From assembly GCF_003010915.2 (NCBI RefSeq), contig NZ_CP028426.1, positions 3,286,001 to 3,350,000 of the forward strand: 64,000 nucleotides of DNA, read 5' to 3'. Below, in pieces: positions 1 to 8,389 of this stretch. Position numbers and translations under genes: made by a program. Below the pieces are notes generated by a model. That model did no database searches. It was given only the letters and a program-made list of their open reading frames with translations, and was not told the DNA's origin. The DNA is from Gulosibacter molinativorax (lineage in GTDB: Bacteria; Actinomycetota; Actinomycetes; Actinomycetales; Microbacteriaceae). How positions within the stretch are numbered: the stretch's first letter is position 1; each line of letters begins with the position of its first letter.

Positions 1-1
1 C

Positions 2-598
2 GACAACAGCGGGCAGGACTGCTGTGCGCGCAGCCGCATCCTCGTGCAACGAGATGCGCTGGATGAATTCCTCGAGGAATTCGTCAGTGCCACTGATGCG
101 CTGCGCGTCGGCGACCCGGGGCAGCTCGAAACCGACCTCGGCCCGCTTGTCTCTGCGGAACACCGCGACACGGTCCTGAGCTTCATCGATGATGACCTCA
201 ACCTGCTGTTTAAGGGGCGTGCCCCGGAGGGTAAGGGTCACTGGCTCGCACCGCATATCGCGCTTGACGAGTCCGGGGCAACCCGCGCTGCCCGCGAAGA
301 AATCTTCGGACCGGTCGCGGTGGTCATCCCCTTTGACACCGAGCAGGATGCGATTCGGCTCGCGAATGAATCGGTCTACGGCCTGAGCGGCTCGATCTGG
401 ACTGGCAACGTCGGTCGTGCACTGCGCGTCGCCCGCGGCGTGGAAAGCGGAACGCTCGCGGTCAATTCGAATTCATCCATCCGTGTGCAGACGCCATTTG
501 GCGGTTTTAAGCAATCGGGCATCGGCCGCGAGCTGGGGATGGAAGGCCTCCGCGGCTACACCGAACTCAAATCGGTATTCCTGAACGGACAATCATGA
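2..598 (+). CDS. Aldehyde dehydrogenase, C-terminal part (5' end outside window)
   Basis: Oxidises an aldehyde to a carboxylate with NAD(P)+ in the cytoplasm; the substrate cannot be read from this part. The frame is open from base 2, and its first residues contain GQDC, the catalytic-cysteine motif of the ALDH superfamily. Further on come EEIFGPV (the conserved Glu-Phe of the cofactor site), NSNSSIRVQTPFGGFKQSG and GRELGMEGLRGYTELKSV, the usual C-terminal ALDH blocks. About 198 residues are present, so roughly the first 60% lies upstream. The stop overlaps the start of the next gene (ATGA), implying translational coupling with the diflavin reductase. That pairing suggests a catabolic oxidation route rather than housekeeping, but this is inference. 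Confidence 0.93.
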   Translation, partial: DNSGQDCCARSRILVQRDALDEFLEEFVSATDALRVGDPGQLETDLGPLVSAEHRDTVLSFIDDDLNLLFKGRAPEGKGHWLAPHIALDESGATRAAREEIFGPVAVVIPFDTEQDAIRLANESVYGLSGSIWTGNVGRALRVARGVESGTLAVNSNSSIRVQTPFGGFKQSGIGRELGMEGLRGYTELKSVFLNGQS

Positions 599-2283
599 GC
601 ACCACAACGATCACCAGCAGCGAGGGCAACACCATGACGGAGGACTCTACGCCCGTCGCCGATCTCAAAATCCTCTACGGCAGCGAGACCGGCAACGCGG
701 AATACCTTGCCTATCAAATCAACGAGTTCGCAGGCGAGCAGGGGCTCACGAGCGAACTCCAGAGCCTTGAAGACTGGCTGCACGACGAAGATCACCGCAT
801 CAGCCGCTTACTGATCGTCACGTCCACGCATGACAACGGTCACATGCCGACGAACGCCGAGGACTTTTGGGGCTGGCTCGGGCAACTCCCGGCTGGCGCC
901 TTCGAGGGCCTGCCCTATGCGGTGCTGTCGATCGGCGACTCGATGTACGAGGACTTCTGCAAGGCGGGCCACGATATCGACGGTCGACTTGCCGAACTGG
1001 GTGCCGTACGCGTCACCGATTCGGCCGACTGCGATATCGACTTCGACCTCACCGCCGCCGACTGGTATCCGGCAGCACTCGAAACGCTTCGCGAGACGGC
1101 GGCCTGGACGGGCACGATCGACGATTCTGGAGCTGATTCGGCTGAGCAGATCGCCGAGGACCGGCCTCAGGATGCGATGGTCACCGCCCGTGTGGTCGCG
1201 GCTCGTCGCCTCTCGGGCGAGGGTTCCGCCAAGCACGTCACCCACTACGAACTCGAATTTGAGGATGACGCGTTCCAGTACGAACCCGGCGACTCGATCG
1301 CGGTGTTCCCGCGGAACTGTGATGCGCTGGTCGACGAATGGATGCAGTTATTCAACGTCGCAGAAACCGACACCGTCACGGTCGGTGGCGCCGAAATCCT
1401 CGCCCGCCAGGCGTTGCGCGAAGAAGTCGAACTCAGCCTGCCGCATCCTGGCCTGCTGATTTCGATCGCTCGGGTGCGGCCTGGCAATGAGCTGGCACAG
1501 GATGCGCTGCGAGTAATCCAGGAAGGCGACCGGGAGACCCTCGACCGCTGGCTTTGGGACAAGGACATTATCGATGTCCTCGCCGAACTCGATTGCTTGA
1601 ACGTCACGCTGCAGGATGTGATCGATGAACTGCGTCCGATCCAACACCGTGCCTACTCGATCGCCTCGAGTCCACTCGTGGACGGGAACCGCGTGCACCT
1701 CACCGTCTCCGGCGTGGAATATGAATCCTTCGAGCGTCACCACCGGGGGACCGCAAGCGCGTTCCTCGAACAGGCCGCCAAAACGGGCGAACCGTTCGCC
1801 GCGAAACGGCTACCAGCACACGAATTCCGGATCCCTGAGGAATCGGCGCCCGTGGTGATGATTGGCCCTGGCGTCGGCGTTGCCCCGTTCCGTTCGTTCC
1901 TCCGCCATCGAGTCGGGAGCGAAGCTTCGGGCAAGAACTGGCTGTTCTTCGGTGACCAGCATCGTGAGTGTGACTACCTCTACGAGGGTGAATTCACTGC
2001 CCTGGAAAAGGACGGTCGACTCGATCGCTTGAGCCTCGCGTTCTCGCGTGATCAGGCCGAGAAACACTATGTGCAGGACGAGATGCGTCGACACGGTGAA
2101 GAACTCGCGGCCTGGCTCGACGAGGGCGGTTACGTGTTCGTGTGCGGCGATAAAGCGCGCATGGCTCCGGACGTTGACCGAGCCCTCTTCGATGTGCTCG
2201 AAGCGCAGCTCGGTGCGGATTCCGCCGAAGCACGGATCGCGGAATTGAAGGCCACAGGTCGTTTTGTGAAGGACGTCTATTAG
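595..2283 (+). CDS. Diflavin reductase (CysJ / cytochrome P450 reductase type)
   Basis: Passes electrons from NADPH through FAD and FMN to a haem or other acceptor. The 562 residues read as a flavodoxin domain (about 25-165, starting ILYGSETGNAEYLA), an FAD-binding ferredoxin-reductase domain (RAYSIASSP) and an NADPH domain (GPGVGVAPFRSF, FFGDQHRECDYLYEGE, VFVCGDKARMAPDV), ending in FVKDVY like sulfite reductase flavoproteins. The ATG at 595 overlaps the aldehyde dehydrogenase stop; an internal ATG at 634 would drop 13 residues before the flavodoxin fold. No sulfite reductase haemoprotein is in the window, and the neighbour is an aldehyde dehydrogenase. The partner may therefore be a monooxygenase encoded upstream rather than CysI (inference). 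Transcription probably ends at the hairpin centred on 2361. Confidence 0.88.
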   Translation: MSTTTITSSEGNTMTEDSTPVADLKILYGSETGNAEYLAYQINEFAGEQGLTSELQSLEDWLHDEDHRISRLLIVTSTHDNGHMPTNAEDFWGWLGQLPAGAFEGLPYAVLSIGDSMYEDFCKAGHDIDGRLAELGAVRVTDSADCDIDFDLTAADWYPAALETLRETAAWTGTIDDSGADSAEQIAEDRPQDAMVTARVVAARRLSGEGSAKHVTHYELEFEDDAFQYEPGDSIAVFPRNCDALVDEWMQLFNVAETDTVTVGGAEILARQALREEVELSLPHPGLLISIARVRPGNELAQDALRVIQEGDRETLDRWLWDKDIIDVLAELDCLNVTLQDVIDELRPIQHRAYSIASSPLVDGNRVHLTVSGVEYESFERHHRGTASAFLEQAAKTGEPFAAKRLPAHEFRIPEESAPVVMIGPGVGVAPFRSFLRHRVGSEASGKNWLFFGDQHRECDYLYEGEFTALEKDGRLDRLSLAFSRDQAEKHYVQDEMRRHGEELAAWLDEGGYVFVCGDKARMAPDVDRALFDVLEAQLGADSAEARIAELKATGRFVKDVY

Positions 2284-2336
2284 GACTGGTCGTCACCGGT
2301 TGGCCTGATCGTCAACCGTTGGGCCAACTACCGGCA

Positions 2337-2386
2337 AAACCCCAACGCGAGGAAGCAATCTCTATTGCTTCCTCGCGTTGGGGTTT
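2337..2386. terminator. Perfect 23-bp hairpin, bidirectional terminator
   Basis: Two perfectly complementary 23-nt arms (2337-2359 and 2364-2386) enclose the tetraloop CTCT. The arms begin with AAA and end with TTT, so each strand has a short U run. It lies between the convergent diflavin reductase and PucR-type regulator genes and would terminate both. Confidence 0.9.
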
Positions 2387-2395
2387 CAAGCACCT

Positions 2396-4120
2396 TTAGG
2401 CAGCATCCACGCGGCTCTCCGCAACCCGGGCCGCCAGTGCGAGCCCGAGCCAATCAACATCGGCGAGAAAATCCGCGCCGAGAATCTGCTCGATTCGTTG
2501 GGTGCGTTGACGGAGCGTGTTGCGGTGAATAACCAGCACCTCGATCGTCTTGGCCACGGCACCGCCCTGGGCCGCAAATACTGACAGCGTTTTCACGAGT
2601 TGTGAGCCGTGTTCGATGTCGTAACGCACGAGTGGCTCGAGCGAACGCACCAAATCGACCACCGCATCCGTCAGCCCACGAAATACCTCGGGAAGTCGCA
2701 CGACGTCCTCGATATCGCTGTATTCGGCGATCGGGAAAGTGCCCGAGGGCGTCGTCGATACTGCCCAATTTAAGGCCGCCTTCGCGTTCCTCATGGCGAA
2801 GAAAAGCCGCCTGTGATCGCTGGTCGTGGTGCCGATGCCGATTGCAATGCGCATCCGGTGTTCGGCATGCAACCGTCGCGCGGCCTGCGAAATTTGGCCA
2901 TAGAACTCCGAGGGCACGCGACCGCCAGGGCTGTCAAGCAGCACGATGCCCGAGATGGAATCGATCAGCACGAGGGAACGCGGGCCAGAAACCTTCGCCA
3001 ACTCTTCCTTGAGGTGACGGCTCGCGGTCTCCCAATCACCGTGCATATCGAGGATGCGAAAGGTCACGGGGCAGATCGAGCCCTCGACCGCGAGCTCGGA
3101 CAGAATTTGCGCGGTCTTCTGCTCGGAATCGGCAAAGAGGAGCGCGGCAGCGTGCGAGGCACCGACCATGCTGAGGTCGATCGCTTCCAGGAGCACCTCG
3201 AGTTGGCCCGCGAGGGCGCTCACCTGACTCATGTCATTGGTGCGAAATCGCGATCGGCGATACAGCGTCAGCACGCCACGGGAGGCCCCGATCCCGAGCG
3301 TCACCGAGGTGCTCTCAAGCCCCTCGGTCCGTTCTTCGATCGCGGTCTGTGCTGCGGTTCTCGAGTGGGTGGTCCAGTTCCGGTGGCTGCCAGACTCGGG
3401 CTCGCGGAACGAGAACGTGATCGGCGTCGCGGTGTTGTCGCGGCGGCTCATGTAGTCGAGCATGCAGACTTCCGCGCCGACGAGTTCCAGGATGCGGCCA
3501 GCCGCGTACTGCAGAGCTGTCACCAGCGAGGTGGTCGAGGACAGTGGGAAGTCGATGAGGAAGCGCGCATTGGCGGCATTTCGTTTGAGCGCTTCACTCG
3601 TTTCGGCACGCACGAGGCCGAAAGCGAGGAGACCGCCGACTTCGACCGCGATGCTGAGCTCGTTCTCGCCGAAAGAATTGGGCTCGGTGGAGTACAAAGC
3701 GAAGACGCCCAGGAGGCGCTCATTTTCATCGATGATCGGGACCGCGAGCATTGAATTAAATTCGTCTTCGACGAGGGAATCCACTTCGAAATAGCGCGGA
3801 TCTTGGCTCGGCTGGTGGGGGAGGATGACCGACTCTTGACGCAGTGCCGCCCAACCGGTGATGCCTTCGCCAAGCTGCAGCTTGACCGTGCCCACGCCCT
3901 TTTCTTGGCGCCCAGGTGTGGCCGTTTGCAGGACTAGCCGCTTTTCCTCTTCATCCCAGAGGTACACGAAGACCGAGGTCGTCCCCAACGCATGACCCAC
4001 GAGCTTTACAGCCTCATCCGCGAGCGAAAACGGGTCCATTCCTCGCGTGAAGAGCAGGACGAGTTTCGACAGGAGGGACGCGCGGCGGTCCGCAAAACTG
4101 GAATCGTGGTTGGAAATCAC
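2396..4120 (-). CDS. GAF-domain regulator with PucR-type helix-turn-helix
   Basis: A cytoplasmic transcription regulator. Residues about 15-175 form a GAF sensor domain (LGEGITGWAA, MLAVPIIDENERLLGVFALYS). The middle resembles the PucR/CdaR central domain, and the last 70 residues carry the PucR C-terminal HTH (VIHRNTLRQRTQRIEQILG). GTG start at 4120 with AAGGA 7 nt upstream. It converges on the aldehyde dehydrogenase-diflavin reductase operon and is its most likely local regulator, since PucR-type proteins often control neighbouring catabolic genes (family knowledge; the target is inferred). Seven 13-bp tandem repeats lie 95-185 nt upstream of its start. The effector is unknown; 574 residues is within the usual size range for GAF-PucR proteins. 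Confidence 0.82.
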   Translation of the reverse strand: MISNHDSSFADRRASLLSKLVLLFTRGMDPFSLADEAVKLVGHALGTTSVFVYLWDEEEKRLVLQTATPGRQEKGVGTVKLQLGEGITGWAALRQESVILPHQPSQDPRYFEVDSLVEDEFNSMLAVPIIDENERLLGVFALYSTEPNSFGENELSIAVEVGGLLAFGLVRAETSEALKRNAANARFLIDFPLSSTTSLVTALQYAAGRILELVGAEVCMLDYMSRRDNTATPITFSFREPESGSHRNWTTHSRTAAQTAIEERTEGLESTSVTLGIGASRGVLTLYRRSRFRTNDMSQVSALAGQLEVLLEAIDLSMVGASHAAALLFADSEQKTAQILSELAVEGSICPVTFRILDMHGDWETASRHLKEELAKVSGPRSLVLIDSISGIVLLDSPGGRVPSEFYGQISQAARRLHAEHRMRIAIGIGTTTSDHRRLFFAMRNAKAALNWAVSTTPSGTFPIAEYSDIEDVVRLPEVFRGLTDAVVDLVRSLEPLVRYDIEHGSQLVKTLSVFAAQGGAVAKTIEVLVIHRNTLRQRTQRIEQILGADFLADVDWLGLALAARVAESRVDAA

Positions 4121-4214
4121 TGGGGTCCTTAAACGTTTCTATTACGGCTTCTTTGCCCACTACGCTTCTTTGCCTACTAATAGGTGCCTAGTGCAGGTGC
4201 CTTGCTTTGTCCGG

Positions 4215-4305
4215 GACTCAGCTCGGGGACTTAGCCCGGAGACTCAGTCCGGAGACTCAGTCCGGAAGCCCAGTCCTGAGACTCAGCTCGAAGACTCTTT
4301 CCGGT
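4215..4305. repeat. Seven tandem 13-bp repeats upstream of the PucR-type regulator
   Basis: Units of exactly 13 bp start at 4215, 4228, 4241, 4254, 4267, 4280 and 4293. The units at 4241 and 4254 are identical (GACTCAGTCCGGA) and the others differ at a few positions. The period is not a multiple of 3 and no gene covers it. The tract fills most of the 329-nt gap 4121-4449 between the regulator's start and the 3' end of the response regulator gene. An iterated binding site or a slippage-prone tract are both possible. Confidence 0.85.
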
Positions 4306-4449
4306 TCGGGTGCAAGGCCTCGTGGAGAGGAATGTACCTGTGAACGGGCAAGGGTATTTGTGCGTTGAGTTGTGTGAGCAGCTGCCGTATGTGCAAAGAG
4401 TACATAACCTCGCCGCCGGTGGTGGGATGTGCTGGTTTTCCCCGGGTGT

Positions 4450-5052
4450 CTAGATCCAACCCTGGTCGTAGGCGCGCGCGGCGGCCTCGTGACGAGTCCG
4501 TGCATCCAACTTGGTCATCGCTTGGGACAGATAGTTGCGTACGGTGCCGGGCGCGAGCTTCAGCTCCTTGGCGATCTCGTCCACGGTGGTGACGCTGCGA
4601 CTCACGCGCAGCGCATCCGCTTCGCGTGCGGTGAGGGGAGAGCGCTCGCCGACGAGGGCCCCTGCCGCGATTTCGGGATCGACCCAGCGGCCGCCCGCGG
4701 CAACTTTGCGGATGATTTCGGCGAGTTGCTGCGCCGAGACTGACTTCGGCGTGAATCCCGAAACCTTCGTTGCCAGCGCCCGCCGGAGGACCCCGGGGCG
4801 CGCGTGACGGGTGACGATGATGACCCGAGTTGGGACCGCGCGCAGGATCCGCTCGGCCGCTTCGACCCCATCCATCCCCGGCATCTCGAGATCAAAGAGG
4901 CAGACATCGGGCTGGAGCTCGGCAGCCAGTCGCACCGCATCGGCGCCGTTATCGCAGCTCGCAACAATCTCGATATCCTCTTCGAGGTTGAGCAGGGTCT
5001 CGAGGGCAGTGCGGATGAGTTCCTCATCGTCAGCAAACAGGACGCGGATCAT
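4450..5052 (-). CDS. NarL/FixJ-family response regulator
   Basis: DNA-binding response regulator of the two-component pair with the kinase immediately upstream. Receiver domain residues 1-120: acidic pocket ADDE (8-11), phosphoacceptor Asp54 in LFDLEMPGMDG. A LuxR-type HTH follows (TTVDEIAKELKLAPGTVRNY, then LDARTRHEAAA). The ATG at 5052 overlaps the kinase stop (ATGA), so the longer reading frame running back to 5370 is an overlap artefact; the receiver fold begins exactly at this Met. 200 residues, normal for the family. The HTH resembles DesR-type regulators, which often act on membrane or ABC-transporter genes; the target here is unknown. Confidence 0.92.
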   Translation of the reverse strand: MIRVLFADDEELIRTALETLLNLEEDIEIVASCDNGADAVRLAAELQPDVCLFDLEMPGMDGVEAAERILRAVPTRVIIVTRHARPGVLRRALATKVSGFTPKSVSAQQLAEIIRKVAAGGRWVDPEIAAGALVGERSPLTAREADALRVSRSVTTVDEIAKELKLAPGTVRNYLSQAMTKLDARTRHEAAARAYDQGWI

Positions 5053-6278
5053 CGCGGCAGCCTTCCAGTCAGGGTGAATTCGTCTCCGACGAGCGTGCTT
5101 TCGACCTCGCCATTCGCCTCGCGGAACGCCGCGTTGAGGCCGGCGATTCCGGAGCCATTTGTGGCCCGCGCCGAAGCAAGCGTAGTCGGGGCAGCGCCGT
5201 TGTTGCGCATCCGCACAATCCAGGTGTTGGATGCGCCGGTCACCTCGATCGAGGCAAAGGTCGCCTCGGTCGCGTGCCGCAGGAGGTTGGTGGTGCCTTC
5301 GCGGACAAGCCGCGCGAGGAGCTCTTTCGCGGGACCATTTTCGGGAGCCTCGTCGATCTGGAGCGTGCACGTGGTCCCGGCAGCTTCGAGCACGTCGACC
5401 GCATTCTTGAGCTCGTCCTCGAGCGAAACCTGCTGGTAGCCGCGAGCGATCGAACGAGTATTGGCCAGTGCATCCGCCGCGAGTTGCCGCGCGTCGCGGA
5501 GCTGTGCCCGAGCCGCCTCAATATCCGCGTCGAGGAGCCGCTCGGCCAGCTCAGTCTTCAGCGCGAGCACCTGCAGCGTGTGGCCCTGGGCATCGTGCAA
5601 TTCATTCGCAAAGCGCAGGCGCTCGCGGGCGATCGCGAGATCCCGTTCGGTCTGGCGGGCGTCGTCGAGTTTTAGGACGACATTGAACGCCCACATGGAC
5701 ATATAGATCGTGAATGCGATGAACACACCCAGATAGATGGAGAACGCGCTGCTGGAAGAGGGGAAGTACAAGAAGTGCAGGACGGGCAAGAGACACAGGA
5801 CCGTCATGATTGTCAGCGTCACGGGGCGAGGGAAGAGGCACGCAATCACCGATCCGGTCATCACCAGCGGAAAGGTTCCGAGCGCGAAATCCATATTCGC
5901 GAAGATCATGTAACCGAACACCACGAGGGAGCACAGCAGTGCGAACCCGAGGCCGAAGAGCTGTACGGGATGCGCGTGCTGGCCGAGCTGCCGAATGTCG
6001 CGTTGATGAATCCCACCGCGCAGGATCGTGACGCCAAGGCAGAGCCCGACGAGTATCCCGAGGACCGGCACCGTGACCCAACCGGCCATGCCCGCTTGCC
6101 TGCCCTCGAGCAGCACCACGATTGCGCCGAGGATGAAGATGCACACGAAGCTGATCACGGTGTAGAGCCAGCTCGCGAGCACGCTGCGGGCGGGGGCTGC
6201 TGTGCTTTTGGTCGTTGCGTTGCCTGCTTGATGTACGGCGTCTGCTGGTGTTGGCGGCGGGGTGCTGCTGGGCGACAT
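5049..6278 (-). CDS. Sensor histidine kinase (HisKA_3 / DesK type)
   Basis: Membrane sensor kinase partnered with the overlapping response regulator. Counted from the ATG at 6278 (409 residues): a Pro/Ala-rich cytoplasmic tail, six predicted membrane helices between about 33 and 200, a linker coil, and the HisKA_3 dimerisation helix with the phosphoacceptor in ELHDAQGHTLQ (His228). A degenerate HATPase_c domain follows (REGTTNLLRHA). A GTG at 6332 would add 18 residues, but the ATG has a -10-like hexamer TACACT 7 nt upstream, matching the leaderless pattern of other genes here. The many short-loop helices suggest sensing within the membrane (for example fluidity or lipid-active compounds), which is inference. 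Confidence 0.88.
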   Translation of the reverse strand: MSPSSTPPPTPADAVHQAGNATTKSTAAPARSVLASWLYTVISFVCIFILGAIVVLLEGRQAGMAGWVTVPVLGILVGLCLGVTILRGGIHQRDIRQLGQHAHPVQLFGLGFALLCSLVVFGYMIFANMDFALGTFPLVMTGSVIACLFPRPVTLTIMTVLCLLPVLHFLYFPSSSSAFSIYLGVFIAFTIYMSMWAFNVVLKLDDARQTERDLAIARERLRFANELHDAQGHTLQVLALKTELAERLLDADIEAARAQLRDARQLAADALANTRSIARGYQQVSLEDELKNAVDVLEAAGTTCTLQIDEAPENGPAKELLARLVREGTTNLLRHATEATFASIEVTGASNTWIVRMRNNGAAPTTLASARATNGSGIAGLNAAFREANGEVESTLVGDEFTLTGRLPR

Positions 6279-6291
6279 GGTGGCGAGTGTA
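6279..6291 (-). promoter_or_regulatory. Leaderless promoter of the kinase-regulator pair
   Basis: Hexamer TACACT (6286-6291, minus strand) ends 7 nt before the ATG at 6278, placing the expected transcription start on the A of ATG. No Shine-Dalgarno sequence is present. No convincing -35 is visible. Confidence 0.45.
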
Positions 6292-6443
6292 CGGCAGTGA
6301 CAAATGTCATGAATCGGGTGTGACACCGCCACGGAGAAGAGGTGTGATTACGACGCTACTGGGGAAGTGGCGATTCCGAGAACCTTGTATCAACGCCGCG
6401 GAGGTCGCGGCAATCGGATCAGTCCAACGAGAGGAATCACTTC

Positions 6444-6930
6444 ATGTTCAGCGAATTCGTACCCCAGCTTCAGGCCTTCGTCGAAGGGCTCCCGGTCGCC
6501 GTGCAGTTCCTCGCCGTCGCGCTGATCAGTGCAATTCCGTTTGTTGAGTCGTATTTCGGTTCGGCCGTGGGCGTGCTGGCCGGGCTTCCGGCACCGCTTG
6601 CCGTATCCGCGGCGATCGTCAGGAAACCTGACCACAATGCTGCTGATGGTGTTCGGTGCGAGCGCAGTCCGTCAGCGTGCGACAGCGAAGCGAGAGCCGA
6701 TCGAACCCAGCCGCCGTCAGCAGCGCATCCGCCGCATGCTGGACCGCTGGGGCGTGCCGGTGGTCAGCCTTGCCGGCCAGACCGTGCTGCCGAGCCAAAT
6801 TGTCGCGGGGACCATGGTCTCGCTCGGCGCGAAGCGGAACCGCGTAATCGGCTGGCAGGTGCTGTCGATCGTGCTCTGGGGCGTGATCTTCGCCACGCTC
6901 GCCTCGCTGGGGCTGCTCGCGATTGGCTAG
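6444..6930 (+). pseudogene. Small multidrug export (Sm_multidrug_ex) membrane protein, frameshifted
   Basis: Begins with ATG at 6444 behind GAGAGGA. The first ~59 codons give a membrane segment with AIPFVESYFGSAVGVLAGLP, typical of the Sm_multidrug_ex family. After GTC at 6618-6620 the frame continues only if one base (about A6621) is skipped: then come GNLTTMLLMVFGASAVR, GVPVVSLAGQTVLPSQIVAG and a last membrane helix, ending at 6930. Together this makes about 161 residues, the normal family length, so the defect is a single-base insertion. It may be a true pseudogene, a sequencing error, or less likely a programmed +1 shift at a rare AGG codon. Without the shift the first frame runs on into unrelated repeats. 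Confidence 0.85.
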
Positions 6931-6940
6931 CGAGCGCCGC

Positions 6941-7048
6941 GGCGCTGTGCTGCGCTGTGCTGCGCTGCGCTGTGCTGTGCCGTGCCGCGCCGCTACGCTA
7001 CGCTGCGCGATGCTGTGCTGTGCTGCGCTGTGTCGCGCGGTGCGGTGC
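6941..7048. repeat. Degenerate pentanucleotide repeat (GCTGY)n
   Basis: About twenty imperfect 5-bp units of the form GCTGT/GCTGC run directly downstream of the frameshifted export gene. With the 32-bp repeats that follow, it fills the 309-nt gap to the LytR-CpsA-Psr gene. No gene is evident in this stretch. Confidence 0.75.
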
Positions 7049-7127
7049 ATCGCAGTCCCGAACAGACCTGCGATACCACCGAAACTGCAGGATACCAATG
7101 CCGGGAAAGTGGTCTCTTGCATTGCGG

Positions 7128-7232
7128 GTGGTACTCAAGAGGAATCAGCTGCCCAGCGAGTGGTACTCAAACGGAATCAGCTTCTCAGCGGGTGGTACTC
7201 AAGCGGAATCAACTGCCCTGCGGGGTGGTACT
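7128..7232. repeat. Three tandem 32-bp repeats
   Basis: Units starting GTGGTACTC at 7128, 7160 and 7192, with a partial fourth at 7225; the shared core is GTGGTACTCAA..GGAATCA. They abut the stop codon of the convergent LytR-CpsA-Psr gene. Function unknown. Confidence 0.85.
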
Positions 7233-7239
7233 GCGCGAC

Positions 7240-8232
7240 CTAGGGCTTCGCGGCGGGGTGGTATCCAGCCAGGTCGTCCGTTGCGAACTTCTCGCGGACC
7301 GTCTCGAGTTCATCCCAGTCGACGTAAACCACAGACTGGTCGCCCTCCATGCCGGTGCCGGTGGTGGGGAGCGTGAAACTATTGACGTCGCGCGTGCGGA
7401 TTGAAGTCATTGAGGTCGCGAGATTGAACATCGCGGTGCCATCGAGCGAAGAATCCGTGGCGACATACGGGGTTACCGAGCTCAGGAGATCGTTGAGTTT
7501 CCCTGGGTTGGTCAGGGTATCGCGCGAGATGAGCTCTGACATCACGGCCTTGAGATACAGCTGCTGGTTCGCGACGCGTTGGTAGTCGCCGTCCGTGAAT
7601 GAATAGCGCTCTCGGACGAACACCAACGCCTGTTCGCCATCCAGGGTGATTGGTCCGATTGGGAAGTCATATCCCGCCGACGAGAACTCGTACTGGTTGT
7701 GCACGGTCACGCCGCCCAGTGCATCCGTCACGCCCTTGAAACCGTTGAAGTCGATCATCGCGACGTGGTCGATCCGCTGATCAATCAGACCTTCCACGGT
7801 CTGGACCATCAGCGGCACACCTCCAAGAGACAGCGCGGCGTTGATTTTCATCTCGCCGTGCCCGGGGATTTCGACGTACGAGTCGCGCATGATCGACATC
7901 AGCTGGATGCTCTCGCGGTCACCAGAAATGTGGGCGACCATGATGGTGTCCGCGCGGCTGCCGAGGTCAGTGAGCAGGGAATCCGAGGAGTCCTCGCGAG
8001 AGTCGGAACCGAGCAGCAAGATATTGAGCGGTGCTTCGTCGCCGTCGAACGCATCCGGTCGGAGGTTCTCGTCCGGGAAGGCGTTTTCGATCGTCTCGAT
8101 CTCGTTGAGTTTCGACTGAACGTGCCACCAGAGAAGGCCCACGGCGACCAGCAGCAACACGAGTACCGAGGCGAGGGAGATCAGTGCGATTTTCTTGCCA
8201 CGGCCCTTGGTGGCCGTTTTCACAGACGACAT
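7240..8232 (-). CDS. LytR-CpsA-Psr (LCP) family cell-wall polymer ligase
   Basis: LCP enzymes attach secondary wall polymers from lipid carriers to peptidoglycan, acting outside the membrane. From the ATG at 8232 there are 330 residues: a basic cytoplasmic tail, one membrane helix (about 15-36), then the LCP domain with LLLGSDSRED, RADTIMVAHI, SIMRDSYVEIPG, KINAALSLGG and the Arg/Gln-rich ARVANQQ-like block near VRERYSFTDGDYQRVANQQ. A start five codons earlier (8247) is possible, but 8232 fits the leaderless promoter GATAAT-7 nt-ATG. It is monocistronic and faces the gene before it, with repeats at its 3' end. The acceptor polymer is not evident. Confidence 0.92.
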   Translation of the reverse strand: MSSVKTATKGRGKKIALISLASVLVLLLVAVGLLWWHVQSKLNEIETIENAFPDENLRPDAFDGDEAPLNILLLGSDSREDSSDSLLTDLGSRADTIMVAHISGDRESIQLMSIMRDSYVEIPGHGEMKINAALSLGGVPLMVQTVEGLIDQRIDHVAMIDFNGFKGVTDALGGVTVHNQYEFSSAGYDFPIGPITLDGEQALVFVRERYSFTDGDYQRVANQQLYLKAVMSELISRDTLTNPGKLNDLLSSVTPYVATDSSLDGTAMFNLATSMTSIRTRDVNSFTLPTTGTGMEGDQSVVYVDWDELETVREKFATDDLAGYHPAAKP

Positions 8233-8268
8233 GACGCCAATTATCACACGGTAGAACTATGAATGTAA
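8233..8268 (-). promoter_or_regulatory. Promoter of the LCP gene (leaderless)
   Basis: On the minus strand TTACAT (8263-8268) and GATAAT (8240-8245) are spaced 17 nt, and the -10 ends 7 nt before the ATG at 8232. The transcript should therefore begin at the start codon, and no Shine-Dalgarno is present. Confidence 0.55.
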
Positions 8269-8389
8269 CGCCCACGTAACGGTCGAGCACGGCTCGGCTG
8301 TACCATTGAAGGGCGTTCCACACTAGTGGATCGAAGTGAGCTCGGCAGCCTTCCGGACGGTCGGCGAGCCGGGCTTCGCGCGTTTCCCG

